Source of the DNA: Bacteroidota bacterium
GTDB taxonomy: Bacteria; Bacteroidota; Bacteroidia; B-17B0; Aurantibacillaceae
Direction of reading: 5' to 3'
NCBI GenBank assembly: GCA_003153315.1
Contig: PLYA01000008.1
Coordinates: 1-64,000, forward strand
DNA: 64,000 bases
Positions within the stretch are counted from its first letter, which is position 1. The number at the start of each line of letters is the position of its first letter. The translations under genes and the position numbers were made by a program. This document shows positions 8,191-17,138 of this stretch, piece by piece. The notes under the pieces are model-generated. The model did no database searches. It worked only from the letters and a program-made list of their open reading frames with translations, and was not told the origin of the DNA.

Positions 8191-8421
8191 TTAAAAATCC
8201 CACACGTTGGGACGGCGGTTTTTTTTGGGTTTAAAAAACTCCTTGTACTCTAACAGAAAAGCCATTACAAAATAAATAATAACCGGAGAACCAAAGGTAA
8301 AGAAAGAAAGGTAAATAAAATACATACGCACATTGGTAGAAGCTATGCCCAGTTTTTGTCCAAGCCATTCGCAAACACCAAATGCCTGATGTTCGAACCA
8401 ATTTATAACGCGCTCTACCAT
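8191..8421 (-). CDS. PspC-domain membrane protein
   Basis: 76 residues. The sequence AFGVCEWLGQKLGI followed by VRMYFIYLSFFTFGSP and a second hydrophobic stretch is the PspC pattern: an amphipathic start, one or two membrane helices and a basic C-terminal tail (KPKKNRR). PspC-type proteins sit in the inner membrane and take part in envelope stress responses. No pspA or pspB is nearby. It is the last gene of the minus-strand run 8.2-14.3 kb, 18 bp after the TPR lipoprotein gene. Confidence 0.75.
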   Translation of the reverse strand: MVERVINWFEHQAFGVCEWLGQKLGIASTNVRMYFIYLSFFTFGSPVIIYFVMAFLLEYKEFFKPKKNRRPNVWDF

Positions 8422-8439
8422 TACTGCAAAAATACGATT

Positions 8440-9069
8440 TTATTTGTTCGCTCCGTTCTTTCTTTCAAACTCGCGCACAATATCTGCATCCGACTTCCCC
8501 ATCATTCTAATGGCTGCATCGGCATCTTTAGCTAACTGGGTTTTGGGGTATTGCTCTTTTACCTGCGTATAAACTTCTTTAGCGTGTATATAATCATTCA
8601 GTTTAGTATCATAAACATTGGCTAGCCTAAACAAACATAAAGACCTGTATTTAAAATTATCGTTATACTCATAACAACACATTTTATAAAACTGTGCCGC
8701 ACGGTTATACTGATTCATGTTTTCGCTTATCTCTCCTGCTTTAAATAAGTAATCGGGGCATTCCCAATCTTTCGGATAGTTTTTATGGTAAGTATCGTAT
8801 AACCTTATCATCTTCTTTGCTTTGGTAACATCCAACACTTCCGAGGCAAACAACTCCTTTTCCATTTCTTTTATTTGCTTTTGCAACTCTACCTGTGTAG
8901 GCACCTCTTCAGATACAGGTGGGGGCGGAAGTTCGGTTAATTTACCTTTTGTTGTATCATTAGTTTTATTTACAACCTGAGTTGTTTCTGCTTCTTTTTG
9001 ATTACAAGAAGAGAACATAAAACAACAAACAATAAGTAAAAAGGAAATAGAAAACGGTTTATTCATCAT
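8440..9069 (-). CDS. TPR-repeat lipoprotein
   Basis: 209 residues with a lipoprotein signal peptide (hydrophobic stretch then FSSCNQ, lipidated Cys near residue 22). Residues 60-200 are helical and TPR-like, with repeated Y..AA.FY and DYIHAKEVYTQVKEQYPKTQLA segments, similar in style to BamD/YfiO-type proteins but short. It is likely anchored to a membrane facing the periplasm as a scaffold. It lies 3 bp after def and is probably co-transcribed. The specific role is unknown. Confidence 0.75.
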   Translation of the reverse strand: MMNKPFSISFLLIVCCFMFSSCNQKEAETTQVVNKTNDTTKGKLTELPPPPVSEEVPTQVELQKQIKEMEKELFASEVLDVTKAKKMIRLYDTYHKNYPKDWECPDYLFKAGEISENMNQYNRAAQFYKMCCYEYNDNFKYRSLCLFRLANVYDTKLNDYIHAKEVYTQVKEQYPKTQLAKDADAAIRMMGKSDADIVREFERKNGANK

Positions 9070-9072
9070 CTT

Positions 9073-9675
9073 CTATTTTTTATATACTTTGGTTTTATAA
9101 TCTGCTTTAAATTTACCGTTACTGATATCGCTTAATTTCCCTGCCAATAACTTTCTTTTAAACGGAGATATTTTATCGGTAAATAATTTCCCTTCAATAT
9201 GGTCGTATTCATGCTGAACTACACGCGCGGCAAGTCCTTCAAGTGTTTCGACATTTTTTTTAAACCGAGCGTCATAATATTCCACTGTCACAGTTGATTT
9301 GCGTAAAACATCTTCTCTTATTTTAGGGATACTTAAACAACCTTCGTTAAAAACCCACTCCTCTCCTTTTTCTTCTATGATTTTAGCGTTAATAAAAACG
9401 CGTTTAAAGTTTTTGAGGAACTCTCTTTCTTTCTTGCTTAGCTTTTCTTCTTTCTCCTCATCTTCTTCATCCACCTCAGCAAAAGGAGATGTATCTACCA
9501 CAAACAAACGAATGGGTTTTCCTATTTGAGGGGCAGCTATACCAACCCCATTGGCTTGATACATTGTCTCAAACATATTCGCAATAAGGGTTTCAAGCCC
9601 TTCGTGATTCTTATCAATCTCAGCGCCTACTTTTCTTAAAACAGGGTCGCCATACACTACAACAGGTAGCACCAT
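9073..9675 (-). CDS. def: Peptide deformylase
   Basis: 200 residues containing all three deformylase motifs: GVGIAAPQIG near residue 44, EGCLSIP near 111 (Cys metal ligand) and QHEYDHIEGKLF near 154 (two His ligands and catalytic Glu). It removes the formyl group from new N-termini. An acidic-basic insertion around residues 70-90 (EVDEEDEEKEEKLSKKE) is longer than in many family members. The gene sits between pgk and the TPR lipoprotein on the same strand with 14- and 3-bp gaps. Confidence 0.97.
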   Translation of the reverse strand: MVLPVVVYGDPVLRKVGAEIDKNHEGLETLIANMFETMYQANGVGIAAPQIGKPIRLFVVDTSPFAEVDEEDEEKEEKLSKKEREFLKNFKRVFINAKIIEEKGEEWVFNEGCLSIPKIREDVLRKSTVTVEYYDARFKKNVETLEGLAARVVQHEYDHIEGKLFTDKISPFKRKLLAGKLSDISNGKFKADYKTKVYKK

Positions 9676-9689
9676 TTTATTTATTTTAA

Positions 9690-10883
9690 TTATCCTTCAA
9701 TTGCTTTAACGCCGGGTAAACTCCCCTGCTCTATATACTCTAACAATGCGCCACCACCTGTTGATACATAACTTACTTTATCTGCCATGTGATACTTATT
9801 TATAGCAGCCACCGAATCACCTCCACCTATTAAACTATAGGCTCCGTTTGAAGTTGCTCTAACAATACTTTCGGCAACTGCTTTTGTTCCCGCTTCAAAA
9901 TTACTCATTTCAAAAACCCCCATCGGACCATTCCATAAAATGGTTTTAGATTTTTGAATCACTTCACCAAACTGTTTTGCAGATTCAGCGCCAATATCCA
10001 AGCCCATCCATCCATCAGGAATTGTATTAATGTCGGAGCTTTTATGGTTAGCCTCATTAGAAAAATTATCAGCAATAATTGCATCAACGGGTAAGTGTAA
10101 TTCTACGCCTTTCTGTTTTGCTTTATCTAAAAGACTTTTAGCCGTCTCTAATCTGTCATCTTCACAAAGCGATTTGCCTATTTTACCGCCCATAGCTTTT
10201 ACAAATGTAAAGGCCATACCCCCTCCAATTATTATGTGCTGAGCTTTATTCATCAGTTGCTCAATAATTAAAATCTTATCCGACACTTTTGCTCCGCCAA
10301 TAATTGCCGTAAAAGGTTTTTCAGAATCGTGCAACACTTTACCAATGTTTGCCACCTCGCCTGCCATTACATAACCGAAACACTTGTGTGCTTCATTAAA
10401 ATAATTGGCAATTATCGTTGTGGAGGCATGCGCGCGGTGTGCGGTTCCAAAAGCATCATTTACATAAACAGTTCCGTGTTTAGCCAGTTTTTGTGCAAAG
10501 GCTTCATCTCCTTTTTCCTCTTCTTTGTAGAAACGCAAATTCTCTAATAACAAAACCTCTCCAGCTTTTAAAGAAAGTGAGGTTTTAAATGCTTCATCAG
10601 AAATACAATCGTTTACAAACTTTACCTCAACCCCTAAAGCAGCAGAAACGTTTTTTACAATATGTTTTAAAGAAAACTTATCACTAGGTCCGTCTTTTGG
10701 CCTGCCTAAATGCGACATTAAAACAACGCTTCCACCATCCTTCAAAATCTTTCTAATGGTCGGAATAGCTGCCCTGATACGGGTTTCATCGGTTACTTCA
10801 AACTGCTCGTTTAAAGGAACATTAAAATCAACACGTATTACAGCACGTTCATTTTTGAAATTTATAGAATCAACTGTTTTCAT
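9690..10883 (-). CDS. pgk: Phosphoglycerate kinase
   Basis: 397 residues, the usual length. The N-terminus [10 protein letters not shown] and the [10 protein letters not shown] loop bind 3-phosphoglycerate, and the C-terminal lobe has the nucleotide-binding [10 protein letters not shown]. The enzyme transfers phosphate between 1,3-bisphosphoglycerate and ADP in glycolysis. It lies 15 bp downstream of dut and 14 bp upstream of def, so it is probably part of the same operon. No oddities were seen. Confidence 0.98.
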   Translation of the reverse strand: MKTVDSINFKNERAVIRVDFNVPLNEQFEVTDETRIRAAIPTIRKILKDGGSVVLMSHLGRPKDGPSDKFSLKHIVKNVSAALGVEVKFVNDCISDEAFKTSLSLKAGEVLLLENLRFYKEEEKGDEAFAQKLAKHGTVYVNDAFGTAHRAHASTTIIANYFNEAHKCFGYVMAGEVANIGKVLHDSEKPFTAIIGGAKVSDKILIIEQLMNKAQHIIIGGGMAFTFVKAMGGKIGKSLCEDDRLETAKSLLDKAKQKGVELHLPVDAIIADNFSNEANHKSSDINTIPDGWMGLDIGAESAKQFGEVIQKSKTILWNGPMGVFEMSNFEAGTKAVAESIVRATSNGAYSLIGGGDSVAAINKYHMADKVSYVSTGGGALLEYIEQGSLPGVKAIEG

Positions 10884-10898
10884 AATTAATAAAGAGTT

Positions 10899-11336
10899 TT
10901 ATTTCTTTCCCGTGTGTCCAAAACCACCTTCGCCGCGAATAGTGTCTTCAAGTGCGTCCACTAATTTCCATTCTACAGTTTCGTGTCTGGCAATTATCAT
11001 CTGTGCAATGCGTTCACCATCATTAATAATAAATGTCTCATTAGACAAATTAACCAATATAACTTTTATTTCTCCACGATAATCGGCATCAATAGTTCCG
11101 GGGGAATTTAAAACACTAATACCATTCTTAAAAGCTAATCCGCTACGCGGGCGAATTTGCGCTTCGTAGCCCTGTGGTAATTCTATAAACAAAGCCGTGG
11201 GAACCAAAGCGCGTTGCAATGGTTTTAATTCGATGGGTTCAGTAAGTTCTGCGCGCAAATCCATCCCTGCACTTTGGTGAGTGGCATAGTTTGGCAGCGC
11301 ATGCTTACTTTTATTTATGATTTTAACCGGCAGCAT
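10899..11336 (-). CDS. dut: dUTP diphosphatase (deoxyuridine triphosphatase)
   Basis: 145 residues. The trimeric dUTPase motifs are present in order: [34 protein letters not shown] and the C-terminal glycine-rich arm [10 protein letters not shown]. It hydrolyses dUTP to dUMP, keeping uracil out of DNA and supplying dTMP synthesis. Its start overlaps the end of the flippase gene by 14 bp, indicating translational coupling. Confidence 0.97.
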   Translation of the reverse strand: MLPVKIINKSKHALPNYATHQSAGMDLRAELTEPIELKPLQRALVPTALFIELPQGYEAQIRPRSGLAFKNGISVLNSPGTIDADYRGEIKVILVNLSNETFIINDGERIAQMIIARHETVEWKLVDALEDTIRGEGGFGHTGKK

Positions 11337-12816
11337 TTAATCTTTTAAAATTTGGGAGTTCAAATTTAATAAACAACCAGCAATAAACTAAAAGCAAAAT
11401 ATTATTTAAAACCAACTCTATAATCAGGGATAAATGCCCTTGCCAAAGCAGGGAAACAAAATAGAACACCAAAGCAAATCCGAAAAAGAAAACGAAGCTG
11501 CGCAAGTTATAATTGGTTTTATAATATTTCTGAGAAAGAAAATACGAAACCACCATCATACTCGCATAAGAGAGAAGTGTTGCCCAGGCAGATGCCATAT
11601 AACTGTATCTTGGAATAAAAGCAAAGTTGATGATAAGCGTAATGGCTGCGCCCAATAAAGTAATGTATGCCCCAAACTTTGTTTGTCCGGTTAGTTTATA
11701 CCACACAGATAGATTATAATAAATACCTAAAAACAAATTAGCCAATAATAAGATAGGCACCACACGAAGACCTGCCCAATAATTCTCACTCACAAAATAT
11801 TTTATCCAGGTAATATTCATCATGGTTGCCAAAAACAGAAATGAGCAAAAGATGATAAAGTACTTCATTACTAAAGCATTTAGCTTTCTGGAATCTTCAT
11901 TTTTTGCATGATTAAAAAAGAAAGGTTCTGCAGCAAACTTAAACGCCTGAATAAAAATAGTCATTAGGATAGATATCTTATAACAAGCACTATAAACTCC
12001 CAACTCGTGCATGCCAATATCTGCGGGTAATAGCTTTTCTAATATAATGCGGTCAAAGGTTTCGTTTATCATTCCCGCTAAACCCACTATCAGTAAAGGA
12101 AGTGCATACTTTAGCATTTGCAACCAAAGGGTTTTATCAAACGAAAAAGAAAAGCCTATAAATTCTTTTGTGAGCAACAACAAACTAAAAACATTAGCGA
12201 TTAAGTTGGCAAGAAAGGCATAACCAATTCCTATTTCGGGGTTGTATAAACTACCCAAAGAAGAAGTTGTACAGTTTGCTACATCATTCTCATAAGCATT
12301 TTTGCAGAAATGAATAAAGAAAATGTTTACCCCTATGTTAACTATCACATTAACAATCTTAATGGTCGCAAACTTTAAAGCTTTTTGTTCTGCACGCAAG
12401 CGGGCAAAAGGTATCGCCATAATAGCATCGCTGGCAATAATCAATAGCATCCATTGAATAAAGTTTACATTGTTGGCGAAATTAAGTGTAACAGCAATAA
12501 AATTGGAAGAGAGCAATCCTAATAAAAGGAACAGAGTTGTGGTACTCAATAAAGAAATAAGTGTAGTACTGTAAACTATATTCTTGTTTTCGTTTTTGTT
12601 TACAAAATTAAAGAAGGCTGTTTCCATGCCATAGGTAAGAATAACATTGAGGAAAGAGATATAGGCGTATATCTTGGCGTTAATTCCATAATCGGCAGGG
12701 TCGGTAAACTTCCAAGTGAAAATCGGGACTAAAGCATAATTTAAAAACCTTGGTAAGATAGTACTCAAGCCGTAAACAACGGTTTGTGAGGCTAGTTTTT
12801 TAAGCGGGTTTGCCAC
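11323..12816 (-). CDS. Polysaccharide biosynthesis protein, Wzx/MATE-like flippase
   Basis: 497 residues with about 12-14 hydrophobic helices and the N-terminal pattern [26 protein letters not shown] cut here as [18 protein letters not shown], typical of oligosaccharide flippases of the MOP superfamily. It probably moves a lipid-linked sugar across the inner membrane. The start is GTG at 12816; no ATG lies close in frame. It is followed by dut with an overlap and preceded by the ADP-heptose-type nucleotidyltransferase gene, so the neighbourhood is partly about envelope sugars. Confidence 0.88.
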   Translation of the reverse strand: MANPLKKLASQTVVYGLSTILPRFLNYALVPIFTWKFTDPADYGINAKIYAYISFLNVILTYGMETAFFNFVNKNENKNIVYSTTLISLLSTTTLFLLLGLLSSNFIAVTLNFANNVNFIQWMLLIIASDAIMAIPFARLRAEQKALKFATIKIVNVIVNIGVNIFFIHFCKNAYENDVANCTTSSLGSLYNPEIGIGYAFLANLIANVFSLLLLTKEFIGFSFSFDKTLWLQMLKYALPLLIVGLAGMINETFDRIILEKLLPADIGMHELGVYSACYKISILMTIFIQAFKFAAEPFFFNHAKNEDSRKLNALVMKYFIIFCSFLFLATMMNITWIKYFVSENYWAGLRVVPILLLANLFLGIYYNLSVWYKLTGQTKFGAYITLLGAAITLIINFAFIPRYSYMASAWATLLSYASMMVVSYFLSQKYYKTNYNLRSFVFFFGFALVFYFVSLLWQGHLSLIIELVLNNILLLVYCWLFIKFELPNFKRLNAAG

Positions 12817-12843
12817 TATGGCTTTAAATTTCTGAGTTCAAAA

Positions 12844-13338
12844 TTACGATTTAATTCGCTTAATCAATTCGGTGGTTGAAAAGCCTTCGGTAAGTTCAAT
12901 AGTGGCAACTTCTCCACCATGGGCTTTTACAATGTCATAACCAACAATCTCTTCAGCTTTATAATCAGCACCTTTTACCAACACATCGGGTTGAATAGCT
13001 TTAATCAAATCATAAGGGGTATCTTCATCAAACAATACCACGGCATCTACCAATACCAAAGCTGCCAATACCAATGCTCTTGATTGTTCTTTATTAATGG
13101 GTCTTTCAGGAGATTTGTTTAAACGTTTAACAGAAGCATCCGTATTTAAGCCTATAACCAATGCACCACCCAAATCACGGGCTTTGCTTAGGTAATCTAT
13201 GTGCCCTTGGTGTAAAATATCAAAACAGCCATTGGTAAAAACAATCTTTTTATTAAACATGCGCCATATATTGGCATGTTTGGCGACAGCCTCTCTGGTT
13301 ATAATTTTATTATGAATTACCTGCGGGTAGCTTATCAT
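12844..13338 (-). CDS. rfaE2: D-glycero-beta-D-manno-heptose 1-phosphate adenylyltransferase-type protein
   Basis: 164 residues of the cytidylyltransferase-like fold: [18 protein letters not shown] (with HxGH) near residue 33, and [11 protein letters not shown] at the C-terminus. This matches the stand-alone RfaE2/HldE C-domain, which attaches AMP to heptose-1-phosphate in ADP-heptose synthesis for LPS. The kinase half is not fused here and is not in the window. The gene overlaps the upstream membrane protein gene by 29 bp. Confidence 0.9.
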   Translation of the reverse strand: MISYPQVIHNKIITREAVAKHANIWRMFNKKIVFTNGCFDILHQGHIDYLSKARDLGGALVIGLNTDASVKRLNKSPERPINKEQSRALVLAALVLVDAVVLFDEDTPYDLIKAIQPDVLVKGADYKAEEIVGYDIVKAHGGEVATIELTEGFSTTELIKRIKS

Positions 13339-14338
13339 TTTCGTTGTTGTTCAGTAAAGGTAAGAATAAAAAACATAATGCGCCAATTACCAGAATGGCA
13401 ATAAACTGCACGCCCCATGCAATCCAAGGGAAGGCTATGGCTACGCTATTTACTACGCCATAAAAAACAAGCACCTGTGTGGCAATTAGCTGATACGCTC
13501 CTATACCACCCGGACTAACTATTACCCCAATGGTGCCAAATAACATAACTGATAGGGCAGGCTTTATGCCAAGAGTTTTGGTTTCGGCAAAGCAATAAAA
13601 ACATACATACAGGCTTAAAAAATACAGCACCCAGATTAGCACACTTTGGAACACGAACAAACCCGGGCTTTTTAAATCTTTAATGGATTTTAATCCGTCG
13701 CCAAAGCTTTTCAGCATCCCTCCTATCTTCCCACTTAAAAGCGCTTTTATTTTTTTTCTAAGCACAAAAAACGCTCCCACAAAGACAATTAACAATACCG
13801 CAATCAGCGCCAGATAAAGTTTGTTGTTTGCTAAGCCACTTAGTTTGGCAGATAAAGGTTGCATTACATACATATTAGTTAAACCCGTTAGTTCATTAAA
13901 TTGTGCGGCAAGGGTTATAAAAAACAAAACAAGTAATAACACTACATCTACAATGCGCTCGGTAATTACGGTTCCTAGGGCGGCGGCAAAAGGCATCTTT
14001 TCGTATTTAGCGGCAATACCACAACGACTAAGTTCTCCGGCGCGAGGCACGGCGTAGTTTACCATATAGCCAATCATTACTGCTGCAAAGGAATTCTTAA
14101 ACGAAATACTATGTCCGATAGGTTGAAGTAAGGAGTTCCAGCGCCAGGCGCGTACAACATGGGCCAAAAGACTTATGATAGCAGAAATAGCAACGATTAA
14201 ATAATCAGCATCTTTAAAAGATTGTTTGGTGGTTTCAACATCTTTGTCGGGGATGTTATGTATAGACAGCCAAACTAAAAAGGCCCCGATAGCGGCAAAC
14301 AATACCAGCTGCAATATGGATTTTACTTTAGGGTTCAT
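13310..14338 (-). CDS. Lysylphosphatidylglycerol synthase TM-region (UPF0104) family membrane protein
   Basis: 342 residues from the ATG at 14338 (MNPKVKSIL). A longer reading starts at TTG 14362 but is less likely. About eight membrane helices are visible, with the family signatures [20 protein letters not shown] and [10 protein letters not shown]. The family covers the membrane part of LPG synthases and many uncharacterised relatives; the aminoacyltransferase domain is absent here. It is the first gene of the minus-strand run and overlaps rfaE2. Confidence 0.85.
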   Translation of the reverse strand: MNPKVKSILQLVLFAAIGAFLVWLSIHNIPDKDVETTKQSFKDADYLIVAISAIISLLAHVVRAWRWNSLLQPIGHSISFKNSFAAVMIGYMVNYAVPRAGELSRCGIAAKYEKMPFAAALGTVITERIVDVVLLLVLFFITLAAQFNELTGLTNMYVMQPLSAKLSGLANNKLYLALIAVLLIVFVGAFFVLRKKIKALLSGKIGGMLKSFGDGLKSIKDLKSPGLFVFQSVLIWVLYFLSLYVCFYCFAETKTLGIKPALSVMLFGTIGVIVSPGGIGAYQLIATQVLVFYGVVNSVAIAFPWIAWGVQFIAILVIGALCFLFLPLLNNNENDKLPAGNS

Positions 14339-14413
14339 AAACCAATCGACAAAGAAAGGCAATTTATTAGATTAATTGAAACACTTAAGTTATGGCCAAG
14401 GGTTTTTATAATA

Positions 14414-14446
14414 AAAAAGGGAACCGTTATTAACGGCTCCCTTTTT
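14414..14446 (-). terminator. Intrinsic terminator downstream of the 76-aa membrane protein gene
   Basis: The halves AAAAAGGGAaCCGTTA and TAACGGcTCCCTTTTT form a stem of about 15 bp with a short loop, flanked by A and T tracts on both sides. It lies between the end of the small membrane protein gene and the start of the UPF0104 gene, both on the minus strand. Confidence 0.75.
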
Positions 14447-14472
14447 AACGTTTGTGTTAACTCAATCCTCTT

Positions 14473-14703
14473 TTAGATTCCCATATTACCGCCTGATAAA
14501 TCTACAAAATCATCGGGGTATCTTTTACTCTGTGCAAACCTGTTATTTCTCTGGTTTTGTGCATCAGCATTGTTTTGGTTTTTGTTATTCCCGTTATTTG
14601 TTCTTTTTGGCATCAGGTTATACCTTTCTCTAATCAGCAGGGTTATTAAAGCAACAGCTACAAAAGCGGGGATTATAAACGAAGTTACAGTCATCGGATT
14701 CAT
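14473..14703 (-). CDS. Small single-pass membrane protein of unknown function
   Basis: 76 residues. Residues 4-24 form one hydrophobic helix (VTSFIIPAFVAVALITLLI). The rest is an Asn/Gln/Arg-rich soluble tail ending YPDDFVDLSGGNMGI. It lies 44 bp after the Hsp20 gene on the same strand and is followed by a strong terminator, so it may be co-transcribed with hsp20. No known family was recognised. The tidy terminator and conserved-looking C-terminus argue that it is a real gene. Confidence 0.55.
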   Translation of the reverse strand: MNPMTVTSFIIPAFVAVALITLLIRERYNLMPKRTNNGNNKNQNNADAQNQRNNRFAQSKRYPDDFVDLSGGNMGI

Positions 14704-14747
14704 AACATGAATTTAATTTTAGTTAAACATTACTCTTCTTAAACAGC

Positions 14748-15206
14748 TTAGGCAATTTTAATTTCTTTAGCTGCTTTTTTTACCTCTTCTTTTTTAGGAA
14801 GCGTTAGTTTTAAAATGCCGTTTTCATATTTGGCATCAATAGCCTCCTCGTTTATCTGCTCATTCAAGGTAAAGCTGCGTTGAAAAGAACCGTAGTTAAA
14901 CTCCTTACGGGTAAAGTTTTTGTCTTTTACTTCCTTCTCGGTTTCGTGTTTGCCCGATACGGTAAGTACCCCGTCTTTAACTTCAATTTTAAAGTCGTTC
15001 TTTTCAAAACCGGGTGCAGATAGTTCTACACTGTAGTGTGCATCTTCTTCGGCAATGTTTACCGCAGGCACAAACTGTGCATACTCGTTGGTTGAGAAAT
15101 CATCTCTCCATAAATTGTTGAACAATCCTGATAGCGGAGAGTTATAAGCTACCGGACGATTTGCGTGACCATTTTCGGTTGGTCTTTTCCATTGAACTAG
15201 TGTCAT
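14748..15206 (-). CDS. Small heat-shock protein, Hsp20/alpha-crystallin family
   Basis: 152 residues. The alpha-crystallin domain runs from about residue 45 to 140: VPAVNIAEEDAHYSVELSAPG, then VKDGVLTVSG, then KYENGILKLTLPKKEE, with the C-terminal I-x-I type tail KEIKIA. Such proteins hold unfolding proteins in large oligomers for later refolding. Expression may be high: the gene has a perfect Shine-Dalgarno sequence, unlike almost all other genes here. No heat-shock operator (CIRCE) was seen upstream. Confidence 0.95.
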   Translation of the reverse strand: MTLVQWKRPTENGHANRPVAYNSPLSGLFNNLWRDDFSTNEYAQFVPAVNIAEEDAHYSVELSAPGFEKNDFKIEVKDGVLTVSGKHETEKEVKDKNFTRKEFNYGSFQRSFTLNEQINEEAIDAKYENGILKLTLPKKEEVKKAAKEIKIA

Positions 15207-15215
15207 TTTTTGGTT

Positions 15216-15221
15216 CCTCCT
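15216..15221 (-). promoter_or_regulatory. Canonical Shine-Dalgarno AGGAGG before hsp20
   Basis: Minus-strand AGGAGG ends 9 bases before the ATG at 15206. This is a full anti-SD match with ideal spacing. Other starts in the window mostly have only A-rich leaders, as is normal for the phylum. Confidence 0.7.
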
Positions 15222-15402
15222 ATTTTTTATTTTTAGTTAAACGTTTATTTTTTAGTTACGCTTAGCCTTCCTCAAACTATATACCAAGGGCCAAAACCCC
15301 TTTGTTTGCTGACATATTTTCCGAGAATTGTTTTTTTAGCTGAAATTATTTCAGGAAGGAATTACATTACCTGTATATTTTGGCATTATAATTTTCTTCT
15401 TA

Positions 15403-15722
15403 TTCTTTTTCCTTGACGAAAAAGAAACAGGGCAAAGATGCAAAGGCATCTTTGAGCCAGTATGCGCGGCAGGTATTCAAGACCAAACGATCTGCTACGC
15501 ACAAGCCACACAGCTCTGCGTTTGGTCGGGCCACCCGCTGTTTCAAATTAAAATTAATCTACCCTTTTAGATTCGCTGAGTGCGGCTGGCGTCCACGAAA
15601 GGAGCGAACCGAAAGTTTCGTGGCATGAGAGGGGCAGGCTTGTGCGACAAACGAAAGCTTTAGGTTGGCTTTCGTGGTGCACTTTCTTTGCTTCATTTCT
15701 TTGGGCAAGCAAAGAAATGAAG
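15403..15722. repeat. Hairpin-rich intergenic element bounded by two perfect inverted repeats
   Basis: The left edge is TTCTTTTTC-cttgac-GAAAAAGAA (15403-15426) and the right edge is CTTCATTTCTTTG-ggcaag-CAAAGAAATGAAG (15691-15722). Between them are more perfect pairs: GATGC/GCATC (15437-15450), GACCAAACG/CGTTTGGTC (15481-15527), CCACGAAA/TTTCGTGG (15593-15623) and ACGAAAGC/GCTTTCGT (15651-15675). The edges resemble interspersed repeats I recall from other Bacteroidota intergenic regions. No convincing ORF is present. This explains most of the gene-free stretch 15207-15773. Confidence 0.55.
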
Positions 15723-15773
15723 AGAAAAAATTATTTCAAGACAAGAGAATGCACTAAGGTTTGCGGCAACCTC

Positions 15774-16556
15774 CTAAGTAGTAGGCAACGTACCCGTTGT
15801 TTCATCCTGCAACAAAATACCCGCCTTTAGCGCAGGACTTGCGCTGCCTAAAACACCCTTGTTGCTTTCATACCTGCCAATGTACCAAGCCCATAGTTTG
15901 GTGTTGGCATCTAAGCCTATGTTGGCAAACTCGCTTTTGGCAATGCCGCGCTTGGCGTTTGCCACAAACTGATACTGACTAATGGCTATAGGAGGCTTGG
16001 TACCTATATACCTGTACACTTTTAAAAACTTAATGCCTTTGGGCTTTGCTTTGCTCTTTGGTGTATCGGGGTTTATGGCGTTTAATATATGTTCGCCTTC
16101 GCTGTTTAGCTTCATGCTTAGCACGGGTATTTGTGTAACGGCACCGCTTGCGCTGCTTCCCTTTTTCTTGGCGGTTGCCATGCCCGTTGCTGCCAGGGCA
16201 GTGCCGCGTTTTACCCTAAACGTTTCGGCATCGCTGCTGGTGCCGCTTATGGCAATTTTATCCAACAGATGATGCCCGGTTATGGGGTCGTGGTCGTATT
16301 TTTTAACCGTTGTTATTAAAATTTTCATCTGGTCTTTTATATCGGTGCTGCTCTTCTTTTTATCGCTAAGCTTTAAAAACAATTTATCGCTTGCGATGCG
16401 GTAGGCAGTCCATTGCGCGCTATCGGCTGCCGTCCAGTTCCAGTTTTTATATACTGGTTGCCCGGTAATGGGGTCTATACTTAGTTGCAAATTGTCGGTT
16501 ACATCCATATAAGGTGCAAACTCGGTTGCTGCGGTTGGGATTCTTTCTGCTGACAT
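15774..16556 (-). CDS. FnIII-like protein of unknown function (paralogue 1)
   Basis: 260 residues, no signal peptide. The N-terminal 120 residues are mostly helical. The C-terminal half has a fibronectin-type-III-like layout: KAKPKGIKFLKVYRYIG, then SQYQFVANAKRGIAKSEF, then TKLWAWYIGRYESNKGVLG. It shares this architecture and probable ancestry with the gene at 49387-50058, though identity by eye is low. Local base composition is richer in G and C than the neighbours. A 10-unit 21-bp array starts 43 bp upstream of its ATG. Function is unknown. Confidence 0.65.
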   Translation of the reverse strand: MSAERIPTAATEFAPYMDVTDNLQLSIDPITGQPVYKNWNWTAADSAQWTAYRIASDKLFLKLSDKKKSSTDIKDQMKILITTVKKYDHDPITGHHLLDKIAISGTSSDAETFRVKRGTALAATGMATAKKKGSSASGAVTQIPVLSMKLNSEGEHILNAINPDTPKSKAKPKGIKFLKVYRYIGTKPPIAISQYQFVANAKRGIAKSEFANIGLDANTKLWAWYIGRYESNKGVLGSASPALKAGILLQDETTGTLPTT

Positions 16557-16598
16557 GGCTTTATTTTTTAATTGTTATTATTACTTATTTCTATTCTT

Positions 16599-16808
16599 GG
16601 TTAACTTTCATTTTCTGTAGGCTAGCTTTCAGTCGCCGTTGGCTAGCCTTCATTTGCTGTAAGCTAGCTTTCAGTTTCTGTTGGTTAGCTTTCAGTTACC
16701 GTTGGCTAGCTTTCAGTTACCGTTGGTTAGCTTTCGTTTCCTGTAGGTTAGCCTTCAGTTGCTGTGGGCTAGCTTTCATTTGCTGTAAGCTAACTTTCAT
16801 TTTTTGTG
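16599..16808. repeat. 21-bp tandem array C (10 units)
   Basis: Ten exact-length 21-bp units with consensus close to GGCTAGCTTTCAGTTRCYGTT. Several carry the NheI-like hexamer GCTAGC. The sequence is unrelated to arrays A and B, but the period is identical. On the minus strand every frame is closed by stops. It lies just upstream of the FnIII-like gene at 15774-16556. Confidence 0.9.
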
Positions 16809-16883
16809 CATTACCTAAAGAACTATTGTAAAGATAACACAGCAGGTAGGGTAAAGTCAATAGGCTAAGGGTGTTATTTAACG

Positions 16884-16925
16884 AACGGTAGGATTTTTTA
16901 AATAAACGGTAGGATTTTTTAAATA
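16884..16925. repeat. Two perfect 21-bp tandem units
   Basis: AACGGTAGGATTTTTTAAAT plus A occurs twice back to back (16884-16904 and 16905-16925), followed by a diverged third piece (AGCGGTCG, then TTTTTTAAACGG). The period is again 21 bp, with a sequence unlike arrays A-D. The rest of 16809-17138 holds only a 12-bp palindrome CCATACGTATGG (17071-17082) and a possible promoter. Confidence 0.8.
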
Positions 16926-17099
16926 AGCGGTCGTTTTATTTTTTAAACGGTTTTGAAAAAACATCATTTTTAAGCTTTTTGCACCCGTTTTTGGGCATAT
17001 TTATTTTACTAAAACGCGTATAGCCGATTACAAACGGATAAGATAAACATAACCCACTCGGTTTGCATTGCCATACGTATGGGCTTTCTTAAAATTTAG

Positions 17100-17107
17100 T
17101 AGATTTG
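17100..17107 (+). promoter_or_regulatory. Candidate -7 box for the 327-aa unknown gene
   Basis: TAGATTTG matches TAnnTTTG and lies 31 bp before the ATG at 17139. No clear -33 TTTG at the expected spacing. Confidence 0.4.
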
Positions 17108-17138
17108 TTTTACTAATATATATAGTATTAAAAGAACA

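Noticed and set aside
16514..16831. A 105-aa plus-strand frame over array C, rich in Cys, Trp and Phe.
   Set aside because: Composition is not protein-like, it overlaps the start of the FnIII-like gene in antisense, and it comes from the repeat period.
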